In this document: piece after piece, positions 7,376 to 13,852 of the stretch
Position numbering within the stretch: position 1 is the stretch's first letter
Layout of the letters: each line of letters starts with the position of its first letter
Origin: Marinifilum breve
GTDB taxonomy: Bacteria > Bacteroidota > Bacteroidia > Bacteroidales > Marinifilaceae
Assembly: GCF_003202155.1 (NCBI RefSeq)
Contig: NZ_QFLI01000001.1
Location: 310,001 to 374,000, forward strand
Length of the DNA stretch: 64,000 nucleotides
Reading direction: 5' to 3'
Program-made: the position numbers and the translations under genes
The notes under the pieces: generated by a model
What the model was told of the DNA's origin: nothing
The model's database searches: none
Seen by the model: the letters and a program-made list of their open reading frames with translations, nothing else

Positions 7376-7792
7376 ATGAATTTAAAAACACAAAAAATAT
7401 TGATACTGATCTTCTCCTTTGTAATGATAGGATTTAGTATCCACTTTTATTTAAAATTTGAGCAACAACGAAAAGTTTTGGAATTTGGTGAAATTGTAAA
7501 AGGAAAAATTGTAGAAATAAGCAGAAAAAATAAAGATGGTAATAAGACCTACAAAGTACAAGTTCACAATACGACAGACTATTTGGACTGGGGACCCAAA
7601 GAGTGGGATAAACTGAAAGTTGGAGATGAAGTTAAGGTGAAATATTTAGAAGGTAATTCTGAAATTGTCCAATTAACCATGAATCCTAAGTTTGGAAAGT
7701 ATTTTTCTTCATTTGGAATTATAATTGGGGTAATTATTGGAATTTTTTCAATGATTTATAAACCAACAAATAAGAACACAAATAGGAATTAA
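7376..7792 (+). CDS. DUF3592-like membrane protein, cassette 2
   Basis: 138 residues: membrane segment about 8-26, a beta-rich soluble domain about 38-105 (GEIVKGKIVEISRK ... VGDEVKVKYLEG), and a second membrane segment about 107-128. The arrangement of two membrane helices around an OB-like domain with a GxVxGxIV start resembles DUF3592 proteins; function unknown. It is the only gene of cassette 2, whose start (GTTATGTGC, 7337) and end core (GCGCATAAC, 7798) are complementary in eight of nine bases, the exception being a G-T pair. Confidence 0.65.
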   Translation: MNLKTQKILILIFSFVMIGFSIHFYLKFEQQRKVLEFGEIVKGKIVEISRKNKDGNKTYKVQVHNTTDYLDWGPKEWDKLKVGDEVKVKYLEGNSEIVQLTMNPKFGKYFSSFGIIIGVIIGIFSMIYKPTNKNTNRN

Positions 7793-7797
7793 AACCA

Positions 7798-7934
7798 GCG
7801 CATAACAGCTGGTCATAGAGCATGTCTCGGTTTTACTTGGCTGGATGCAGAAGTGATAATTTATACGAAAGAACCTTAAAGAACAAACCTGCAGACACAG
7901 CAGCACGCCTCCATACCCGCGGAACGTTGTGCCC
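7798..7934 (+). other. attC-like recombination site 2
   Basis: Opens with GCGCATAAC (7798-7806) and closes with GTTGTGCCC (7926-7934). The inner arms, GCTGGTCATAGAGCATG after the first core and the complement of CACGCCTCCATACCCGC before the last, pair imperfectly with bulges and G-U pairs. It starts five bases after the stop codon of the gene before it. Length about 137 bases, within the range of known attC sites. Confidence 0.55.
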
Positions 7935-7946
7935 AATACAAGAAAA

Positions 7947-8573
7947 ATGAAGCAACGAATATTTTTAATTGCTATTATAATGATAATTACCGGAGACTTA
8001 TTTGGTCAAAATGATCATTTAGTTCCAGTTAGAAATTTCGAATCATTCACAGGAGTGCTAAAGGAATATTATGAAGGAGTTTTTCAAAAGATTAATACTG
8101 GACTAAGCAGCAAACCATTGGCTAGGTATACTTCAATGCCGTCATTCGAACCAGAATATGTTCTTTCTATTGAAAAAACACCAACTGAAAATTATTTATT
8201 AATTTATCATGCTTGTTATGAAAATTATTGGTACGCTGAAGACAAGAAAGATATAGAAATTATTAAGAAATCGATATTAATTGAAAATGAATTCGCTTCT
8301 AAAATTAAAGAGTTATTTGATGCTGTTATCGCCAAAATAAAACAACCTGAAGAACTCATATTGGAAGAAGATGGTATCACATATTATTTTTCAACACTCA
8401 ATTCGGAAGGAAAGATGATTATGGGAGAAACATGGTCACCAGAACCAGGTACTAAAATGGGAAAATTAGTGACTATTTGTGAAAGTCTTATAAAAAAAGT
8501 TGAGCAAGAAGATAAAGATTTTAATAATATTGAGAATATGATACGTGATTTGAAACAGAAATTAGAATACTAA
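7947..8573 (+). CDS. Secreted hypothetical protein, cassette 3
   Basis: 208 residues from the ATG at 7947, which opens directly into a signal peptide (MKQRIFLIAIIMIITGDLFGQ). An earlier GTG at 7929 lies within the attC-like core and is a poor start. The mature part has a mixed fold with an acidic C-terminal coiled stretch (KKVEQEDKDFNNIENMIRDL). No family recognised. It is the cargo of cassette 3: the cassette begins GTTGTGCCCAATAC and the gene is followed by the complementary GTACTGGGCACAAC (13 of 14 bases). Confidence 0.65.
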   Translation: MKQRIFLIAIIMIITGDLFGQNDHLVPVRNFESFTGVLKEYYEGVFQKINTGLSSKPLARYTSMPSFEPEYVLSIEKTPTENYLLIYHACYENYWYAEDKKDIEIIKKSILIENEFASKIKELFDAVIAKIKQPEELILEEDGITYYFSTLNSEGKMIMGETWSPEPGTKMGKLVTICESLIKKVEQEDKDFNNIENMIRDLKQKLEY

Positions 8574-8575
8574 TA

Positions 8576-8589
8576 GTACTGGGCACAAC
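8576..8589 (+). other. Truncated attC-like site 3 (R'' half only)
   Basis: GTACTGGGCACAAC is the complement of the left end of cassette 3, so an attC site should start here. No matching GTT-type core or returning stem arm follows. The sequence instead passes into an unrelated open frame, which suggests that the right half was lost by a rearrangement near 8590. Confidence 0.45.
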
Positions 8590-8768
8590 AAAAATTAAAA
8601 TTAAAGGGCGGTGACGCCCAACTAGATAATGTAACGAAAACAATAAACGCAAGCGGTTTTGATAAGGCGATGATTGTATACGGCCCTCAAATTTTAGCAA
8701 AACAGTTGCGTTTAATTGAAAATAAGGTCCGAGTGGCCTATAAAACAAATTACAAAAATGATTATTGA
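8577..8768 (+). pseudogene. 3' remnant of an unidentified gene
   Basis: A frame of about 63 codons with no start codon of its own and normal codon use reads KGGDAQLDNVTKTINASGFD and onward to VRVAYKTNYKNDY, then stops. The amino-acid sequence looks protein-like rather than random, and its TGA overlaps the start of the YcxB-like gene (ATG at 8758), the spacing of a coupled gene pair. It begins within the truncated attC-like site. It may be the tail of a polymorphic-toxin or similar gene; that is a guess from context. Confidence 0.35.
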
Positions 8769-9255
8769 GACTAAAATTGAATTTAAAAAGTACGTGAAAT
8801 TGATGTATCAATTAACTTATAAAAAACCTTCTATAATTTTCATTTCAATCGTTGGAATTTTCCTGCTAGTACTTTCTATTCAATATTTTATTGGAATTAA
8901 TACAACGACAGACCAACCTCCATATGTTCAACTGTTTATTGGGTTGATTGTTTTATTCATTCCATATTCAGTATACAGAAGTTCTAAGAGAAGTTTCAAA
9001 ACAAATTCAAGACTACAAGAAACAATTACATATGAGTTTACTCAAGATAAAATCAGAATTAAAGGTGAATCTTTTGATTCTGTAATGGACTGGACAAAGC
9101 TCCATAAAATAGTAGAAATGAAGGATTGGATTTTATTATATCAAAACAAATTGACTTTTAATTTGATCCCAAAGATTTCATTTGGAAAAAAAATAGAAGA
9201 ATTCAGAAGTTTAGCGAAGGGGCAAGAAGGTCTACAAACAAAATTAAAAAGGTAA
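8758..9255 (+). CDS. YcxB-like membrane protein
   Basis: 165 residues from the ATG at 8758. Two membrane segments (about 25-46 and 58-77) are followed by a beta-rich C-terminal domain with YEFTQDKIRIKGESFDSVMD, then W-KLHKIVEMKDWILLYQNK and the ending IPKISF, the pattern of the YcxB-like domain. An upstream TTG start would add 14 residues of the overlapping remnant and is unlikely. Function of the family is not established; some members sit next to toxins. Its start overlaps the end of the remnant gene before it. Confidence 0.75.
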   Translation: MIIETKIEFKKYVKLMYQLTYKKPSIIFISIVGIFLLVLSIQYFIGINTTTDQPPYVQLFIGLIVLFIPYSVYRSSKRSFKTNSRLQETITYEFTQDKIRIKGESFDSVMDWTKLHKIVEMKDWILLYQNKLTFNLIPKISFGKKIEEFRSLAKGQEGLQTKLKR

Positions 9256-9264
9256 CAACTACCC

Positions 9265-9334
9265 CATGCTGCCGCACGAATCCTTTCCCACGCTGCCGCA
9301 CGAAACAAAGTTCGATGAAATCAATCCTTTCGTG
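9265..9334 (+). repeat. REP-like sequences at the left of the RAYT gene
   Basis: Two direct copies of GCTGCCGCACGAA (9268-9280 and 9292-9304). The first continues TCCTTTC and the second ACAAAGTTCG, matching the two inverted copies to the right (10019 and 10520). A nine-base direct repeat AATCCTTTC (9279-9287 and 9323-9331) frames the second copy. Confidence 0.75.
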
Positions 9335-9448
9335 AAGTAATAACAAAAGTAAAACGGAAAATACAGCTTGAAAGAAATGTCAGGCTTTTTTGTATTCATG
9401 ATTTTATCTTACATTAATACTCTAATTGTTACCAAACCAATTCATGTC

Positions 9449-10003
9449 ATGAGTAGAAATTATAAGTTCAAAAATCCCGAAGGACTTTATTTTGTTAGCT
9501 TTGCTGTAGTTGAATGGATTGATGTGTTTACTAGGCTAGAGTACAAAGAAATTTTAATGGATAGTCTGCGTTATTGTCAGCAAAATAAAGGAATGGAAAT
9601 TTTTGCATGGTGTATAATGACAAACCATGTTCATTTAATATTTAGAAGTGCTAATGAACAGAAACCAGAGCTTTTACTAGGAGATTATAAACGTTTTACA
9701 AGTAATGCTCTTGTTAAAGCAATAAAGGGGAATCCTAAAGAAAGTAGAAAGGGTTGGCTGCTTAAGAGATTTAAATTATCAGCGTCACAGACCTCCAATG
9801 TTAAGCATTATCAATTCTGGAGGCATGATAACAAACCTATTGAATTGTGGAGCAACAAAGTGATTGATGAAAAAATAAATTACATCCATAACAATCCTGT
9901 TGACGAAGGACTGGTTAACTATCCGGAAGAATACATATATAGCAGTGCTAAAGATTATAGAGGCGAAAAAGGAATATTGGAAAATGTGATTGTTGTGATG
10001 TAA
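9449..10003 (+). CDS. REP-associated tyrosine transposase (RAYT, Y1 family)
   Basis: 184 residues from the ATG at 9449. The HUH motif H60-V-H62 lies in MTNHVHLIF, and the catalytic Tyr is probably Y145 in the family segment INYIHNNPVDEGL. The start SRNYKFKNPEGLYFVSFAVV is typical of the Bacteroidota branch. These single-strand nucleases act on REP hairpins; REP-like inverted copies stand on both sides here. The frame is intact and both key motifs are present, so it may be active. An upstream in-frame extension to 9368 lacks family resemblance. Confidence 0.92.
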   Translation: MSRNYKFKNPEGLYFVSFAVVEWIDVFTRLEYKEILMDSLRYCQQNKGMEIFAWCIMTNHVHLIFRSANEQKPELLLGDYKRFTSNALVKAIKGNPKESRKGWLLKRFKLSASQTSNVKHYQFWRHDNKPIELWSNKVIDEKINYIHNNPVDEGLVNYPEEYIYSSAKDYRGEKGILENVIVVM

Positions 10004-10007
10004 AGCC

Positions 10008-10034
10008 ACACGAAAGGATTCGTGCGGCAGCGTA
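10008..10034 (-). repeat. REP-like sequence, right copy 1
   Basis: CACGAAAGGATTCGTGCGGC and onward folds as a hairpin (CACGAA-AGGA-TTCGTG) followed by the conserved GCGGCAGCGTAGG. It is the inverse of the first left copy (9268-9287) and begins five bases after the RAYT stop codon. Confidence 0.75.
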
Positions 10035-10050
10035 GGTTAGTCTAAATTTT

Positions 10051-10455
10051 ATGAAGAATATTTTATTAATAATATTATCAATTTTCGTAACACAATTCGG
10101 AGAAGAAAAATCTTATTCGAAATGCTTGATAAATCGCAACGACAAAACTGTTTACATTGAAATGTATGCTCTGAATAGGAATGAAAAAGAAAATTATCAA
10201 ACTGGAGTTTATGCATGTAAACTTGAATACAACAACAAAGTAGCATTTTGTATAACTGGTGACACTCTGACCATAAACACAAATGTTGAAACTGAAAAAG
10301 TAAAGTTTAAACATGATCTCCTGAAAGTATTTATATATTACTCTAAAGATGCGGAAAACATGTTCTTTTATTCTTCTCCGAGTGACACATTATTTTTAAA
10401 GCAATATGAAAGAAAAGACTTTTTAAAAATAAATGATTTAATAAATATTGAATAA
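10051..10455 (+). CDS. Small secreted hypothetical protein between REP copies
   Basis: 134 residues with a short signal peptide-like start (MKNILLIILSIFVTQFG) and a beta-rich mature part (strands around VYIEMYALN, GVYACKLEYNNKVAF, DTLTINTNVETEKV). No family recognised. It lies between the two right-hand REP copies, so it is placed as possible cargo of the RAYT element. AT content is high (about 70 percent), as in the neighbouring small genes. Confidence 0.55.
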   Translation: MKNILLIILSIFVTQFGEEKSYSKCLINRNDKTVYIEMYALNRNEKENYQTGVYACKLEYNNKVAFCITGDTLTINTNVETEKVKFKHDLLKVFIYYSKDAENMFFYSSPSDTLFLKQYERKDFLKINDLINIE

Positions 10456-10502
10456 AACTAAATCTCAAGGGTATTACCCCTGCTAATTTGTGATTCTTAC
10501 CC

Positions 10503-10541
10503 ACCCTGCCGAACTTTGTTTCGTGCGGCAGCGTAGGGTAA
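10503..10541 (-). repeat. REP-like sequence, right copy 2
   Basis: CCTGCCGAACTTTGTTTCGT, then GCGGCAGCGTAGGG. It is the inverse of the second left copy (9288-9314), sharing the CGAACTTTGTTTCG hairpin and the TTCGTGCGGCAGC core (10520-10532). Confidence 0.75.
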
Positions 10542-10554
10542 AAAATTAAATGCA

Positions 10555-11187
10555 ATGAAATATATAGTACTATTAGTTTTAATAAATGGAATAATCTTAA
10601 GCAATTGCAGTCAGAAAAGTAATGCAGCAACTAACACGGCACTTGAGAAAACTGAAGCTTTTGATGAATCCAATGACAAGAAAGAAATTCTAGAATTGAT
10701 AAGGCAACTTTACAAATGGGAGGCAAATAATCAAATTACGATTGGACAACTTGCAATAACCGATGAAATTGAAGAAAAAGTTATTGGTTTCGACACCATT
10801 AAAAGTCTTGAATTTATTGACATGTTTAGGAAGACAAAACTGTTATCTGAAGAATTCTTGAGCAATTATCAAAAAATAGTTAAAACATTAGATAAAAAAT
10901 TCAAATTGAAAGAAATGGAATGGTTCGCCGGAGATATGCCTCCCTATGGAAATGGAAGTAACCCTTGGTGTAACTGTCAAGATGAACCATATGCTGAGCA
11001 TTGGAATAAAATTGAAATTACTTTTATCGAAATAAATCAATTTGATGCAAGTCTGACATGGACATGGGGACAATCAGACTGGAGTAAAGGTTTTAATTAC
11101 AAAGTAAGAGTGACAAAGGAAAATGAGAAATGGAAAATTTCTTATTTACAAGGGTTTGATTTTGATAAATTTACCCGAAATAATTAA
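10555..11187 (+). CDS. Hypothetical lipoprotein with an NTF2-like look
   Basis: 210 residues. Lipoprotein signal (ILSNC, Cys19), a low-complexity linker, then a domain from about 42. The ending (FNYKVRVTKENEKWKISYLQ GFDFDKF) resembles the last strands of DUF3828 or SnoaL-like NTF2 folds, and PWCNCQDEPYAEHWNKIEI is a distinctive central block. Function unknown. It follows directly after the second right-hand REP copy, so it may be an original resident flanking the insertion. Confidence 0.6.
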   Translation: MKYIVLLVLINGIILSNCSQKSNAATNTALEKTEAFDESNDKKEILELIRQLYKWEANNQITIGQLAITDEIEEKVIGFDTIKSLEFIDMFRKTKLLSEEFLSNYQKIVKTLDKKFKLKEMEWFAGDMPPYGNGSNPWCNCQDEPYAEHWNKIEITFIEINQFDASLTWTWGQSDWSKGFNYKVRVTKENEKWKISYLQGFDFDKFTRNN

Positions 11188-11292
11188 TAATACAGCGCCT
11201 CCATAAGATGCGTAATTTTATCGCATTCCATTGGTAAATTTTCCCATACAAAGGAACTCACGCAATAGCAGGTCTCTCCCATCACCAATTTT

Positions 11293-11345
11293 AAATAGAT
11301 AGAATGCCTTTGCAATGGCTTTATTGTTTTGTAAATTCACAGACA
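11293..11345 (+). promoter_or_regulatory. Dispersed promoter-carrying repeat, copy B
   Basis: TTTG (11309-11312), 19 bases, TAAATTCA (11332-11339) inside a block that matches copies A and C (TTATTGTTTTGTAAATTCAC core). Similarity to copy C starts earlier, around 11270, with TCTCTCCC. The DUF2200 gene starts about 60 bases downstream. Confidence 0.55.
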
Positions 11346-11398
11346 AGTATTGCACAAATGCACAAAACTGTGTCAGCTATTGATTCAAATACTATAAC

Positions 11399-11776
11399 AT
11401 GAAAGTCACCGCCAAAAAGAATGAACAAGTTGCCAAAATGATCTTTGCAAGCATTTATCCACTTTACCTGGATAGGTTGGTAAAGAATGGCCGAACAAAA
11501 GAAGAACTCAACCAGGTAATAGAATGGTTTACTGGTTTTGATGAACAGAAATTGCAAGAACTTATTGATGAGAAGGTAACATTCGAAACCTTTTTTCAAA
11601 GAGCTAAAATACATCCCAACGCGCACATGATTAAAGGAGTTGTTTGTGGCTATCGAATTGAAGAAATCGAGGATGAATTTGAACTGTACAGACAATGTAG
11701 ACAAATGGAAAAGCTGATTGACGAATTGGCCAGAGGTCGTAAAATGGAGAAAATTTTACGGGAAGAGAAGAAATAA
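11399..11776 (+). CDS. DUF2200 family protein
   Basis: 125 residues matching DUF2200 over the whole length: MKVTAKKNEQVAKMIFASIY at the start, GRTKEELNQVIEWFTGFDE, the block LQELIDEKVTFETFFQRAKI, then VVCGYRIEEIED and the ending ARGRKMEKILR. The family is small, soluble and of unknown function, widely scattered and often found on mobile or accessory DNA. Length is normal. It is probably transcribed from the repeat-borne promoter just before it. Confidence 0.88.
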   Translation: MKVTAKKNEQVAKMIFASIYPLYLDRLVKNGRTKEELNQVIEWFTGFDEQKLQELIDEKVTFETFFQRAKIHPNAHMIKGVVCGYRIEEIEDEFELYRQCRQMEKLIDELARGRKMEKILREEKK

Positions 11777-11893
11777 AAACCTGAGCCTACATCAGGTAAA
11801 AATGGCATGAAAGGGACCATCAAATTTCTTACCATGCAGGTGTATGCTTATGAGATTACAAGAGAAGAATTCTTATGCCTAAAATGAGCAAAC

Positions 11894-12045
11894 AGTAAAG
11901 AGGATGTCCAAAAAGTAAGTTCAATCGAATATAATGTCATGTTGAATGAAGTGAAACATCTGTTTATCAAAGGGACAGATTCTTCTCCCGAACCTTCGGG
12001 ATCAGAATGACAATAATATTGAACTTTTTGGACATCCTCTTTACT
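11894..12045. repeat. Long palindromic repeat (MITE-like)
   Basis: The outer arms AGTAAAGAGGATGTCCAAAA and GT (from 11894) and their complement (12023-12045) match perfectly over 23 bases. Pairing continues inward through TTCAAT and TGTCAT to a GAA..ATCTGT centre that contains CCCGAA..TTCGGG. The inner part has the TGTCAT-TCTGA-GAAGAATCTG look of a repeat common in Bacteroidota genomes. No gene inside. The remaining bases from 11777 hold nothing else. Confidence 0.75.
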
Positions 12046-12073
12046 ATTTCTAAGCCTCTAATTGCTGCAGGGA

Positions 12074-13078
12074 TTACATGTTCAAAAAACCACTTACCGA
12101 CTTTGCAGTATCTAAAATCATCTTATCGAAAGGAATCGGTTTCCAATTAAAAATGTCTTTTGTGCTACTTATGCTGCCTTCATATTTTTTTCCAACATAT
12201 GGCATCATCCCTTTCATTTCGCTACTAAAATTGGCCAAAAACTTAACCATGAAATTTGGAGCAAGCATAGTTGCAACTTTATTATAACCATTCAATTTTA
12301 AAGTTGTTGCTAATTCTTTAAAGGAATAGGCTACATCTGTGGCTACGATGAAACGTTGGTTTGCGGCCTGCTCATTCTCCAGGGCCATAACGTGAATTTT
12401 AGCAACATCTCTAACATCAGACATATTGATACTTGCGTGGATCATTTGTTTTAATTCTCCGGTAATAATTCTTTTTATCAGGGTCATGGATTCTCCAGAC
12501 AAATTACCAGAAAGAGTAGGACCATAAACAGGTCCCGGGTGAATGGTAACCAATTCCATGTCTTTATCTTTCACGAACTCCCAGGCACTTTTCTCGGCAA
12601 GTGTTTTACTCTTTAAATAGGCCGTGGCATTTTTCGCATTTACATTTGTCCAACTGTTGTCATTGATATTTTCATCACCTGTAACCTCTCCTAGCATAGC
12701 CACCATAGAAGATGTCAACACCACACGTTTAATCCCTGCTTTGTTGGCAGCCTTCAAAGCGTTTAAGGTTCCTTCTACAGCTGGTTTTATCAGTTCATTT
12801 TCATCTTTGGGTATTTTTGAAAAAAACGGAGATGCAACGTGCATTACAAAATCACAATCCGATACAGCTTCTTCCCAGCCCTCAGATTTTAGCAAATCCA
12901 ACTCGCAAAACTCTAAAGCTCCTTTGGGGTCAATGAACTTTGTAATTGTGTTTGTAACATCTTCAGCTTTCGATAAACTTCTTACCGAGCCTTTAACAGC
13001 ATAACCCTCTTTTAACAACTCAACTGCACAGTGCAGTCCAATATATCCGGATATTCCGGTTAATAATACTTTTTTCAT
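12074..13078 (-). CDS. NAD(P)-dependent extended SDR, dihydroflavonol-reductase-like
   Basis: 334 residues from the ATG at 13078, which opens directly into the Rossmann motif (KKVLLTGISGYIGLH); a longer frame to 13144 would run through the operator region. The catalytic pair Y-x3-K is in AYLKSKTLAEKSAW. The substrate region (HPGPVYGPTLS, then SMTLIKRIITGE) is typical of aldehyde, ketone or dihydroflavonol-4-reductase-like enzymes, which reduce a carbonyl with NAD(P)H in the cytoplasm. It is divergent from an HxlR regulator and shares operators with it, so it is probably induced by an electrophile or redox signal. Substrate unknown. Confidence 0.85.
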   Translation of the reverse strand: MKKVLLTGISGYIGLHCAVELLKEGYAVKGSVRSLSKAEDVTNTITKFIDPKGALEFCELDLLKSEGWEEAVSDCDFVMHVASPFFSKIPKDENELIKPAVEGTLNALKAANKAGIKRVVLTSSMVAMLGEVTGDENINDNSWTNVNAKNATAYLKSKTLAEKSAWEFVKDKDMELVTIHPGPVYGPTLSGNLSGESMTLIKRIITGELKQMIHASINMSDVRDVAKIHVMALENEQAANQRFIVATDVAYSFKELATTLKLNGYNKVATMLAPNFMVKFLANFSSEMKGMMPYVGKKYEGSISSTKDIFNWKPIPFDKMILDTAKSVSGFLNM

Positions 13079-13094
13079 GTGTATGTTATTTATT

Positions 13095-13145
13095 ATTACT
13101 TTCATTTTGCAAGCAAAAATATATTTATTACTTTTGTTTTGCAAG
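13095..13145. promoter_or_regulatory. Divergent promoters with two HxlR operator repeats
   Basis: Two direct copies of ATTACTTTYRTTTTGCAAG (13095-13113 and 13127-13145) lie 32 bases apart, three helical turns. The plus-strand promoter is TTG 13107-13109, 19 bases, TACTTTTG 13129-13136. The minus-strand promoter is TTG (complement of 13142-13144), 20 bases, TATTTTTG (complement of 13114-13121). The repeats cover elements of both, so bound regulator should act on both genes. Confidence 0.65.
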
Positions 13146-13162
13146 TAATAAATTAAAAAAAC

Positions 13163-13603
13163 ATGAAAAACTTTTTTCGTTGCAAGTGTCCAATCACCTC
13201 TGCTCTAGATATAATCGGAGATAAATGGTCTTTGGTCTTGATTAAACAAATGCTTTTTGAGGGAAAAAGCACATTTAAGGATTTTGCTCAAAGTCCGGAA
13301 TCTATTGCCACAAATATTTTAACTACACGATTAAAAATGCTTGAAGATTTTGGGATAATTGAGAAACAAAAACTTCCTACAAATAGAAAAACCAACATCT
13401 ATACCTTAAATCAAAGAGGATTATCGCTGATACCTGTTTTAATGGAACTTACATTCTGGAGTAAACATGAAGTTATTGAGTTTAATCCCGATTTGAACTT
13501 AGATGAAAAGTTAGAATGGGCAGAAGCAAACAAAGAAGAAGCCTTCAAGCAGGTTACTGATAATTATTTAAAACACAAAGAAGCACTTTTAAACACAAAA
13601 TAA
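13163..13603 (+). CDS. HxlR-family winged-helix regulator
   Basis: 146 residues with the HxlR core: FRCKCPITSALDIIGDKWSL at the N-terminus, LTTRLKMLEDFGIIEKQ as recognition helix region, and the wing with YTLNQRGLSLIPVL. The conserved Cys before the IIGxKW helix is present (CKCP), a position used for redox or electrophile sensing in several family members. The C-terminal 40 residues form an extra charged helix. It is divergent from the SDR gene across an 84-base gap that holds the operators. Likely a repressor of itself and of the SDR. Confidence 0.88.
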   Translation: MKNFFRCKCPITSALDIIGDKWSLVLIKQMLFEGKSTFKDFAQSPESIATNILTTRLKMLEDFGIIEKQKLPTNRKTNIYTLNQRGLSLIPVLMELTFWSKHEVIEFNPDLNLDEKLEWAEANKEEAFKQVTDNYLKHKEALLNTK

Positions 13604-13702
13604 GAATCAATCCCACTGTTGGTGCGGATAGTATCATGCACCAACAGGAAATTTAACCAGGTGAGGAAACTTGTGTGGTAGCGAATCTCTCCCTTCACCC
13701 AT

Positions 13703-13757
13703 CTTAAATAAATATAATGCCTTTGTATTGGGATTATTGTTTTGTACATTCACAAGC
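13703..13757 (+). promoter_or_regulatory. Dispersed promoter-carrying repeat, copy C
   Basis: TTTG (13722-13725), 19 bases, TACATTCA (13745-13752). Sequence around it matches copies A and B, and AATAAGTGTACAATA plus the inverted repeat ACCCA-CAT-GGGT after it matches copy A. The GH20 gene starts about 95 bases downstream. Confidence 0.55.
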
Positions 13758-13852
13758 TGATAATTAATAAGTGTACAATAGCTACCCACATGGGTAATTA
13801 AATACAATTACACCTATTAATTGCAATACCCAACCATAAACTCAACCCAATA

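Noticed and set aside
13079-13144. N-terminal extension of the SDR gene
   Set aside because: It would run through the operators and promoter; the Rossmann motif starts directly at the later ATG.
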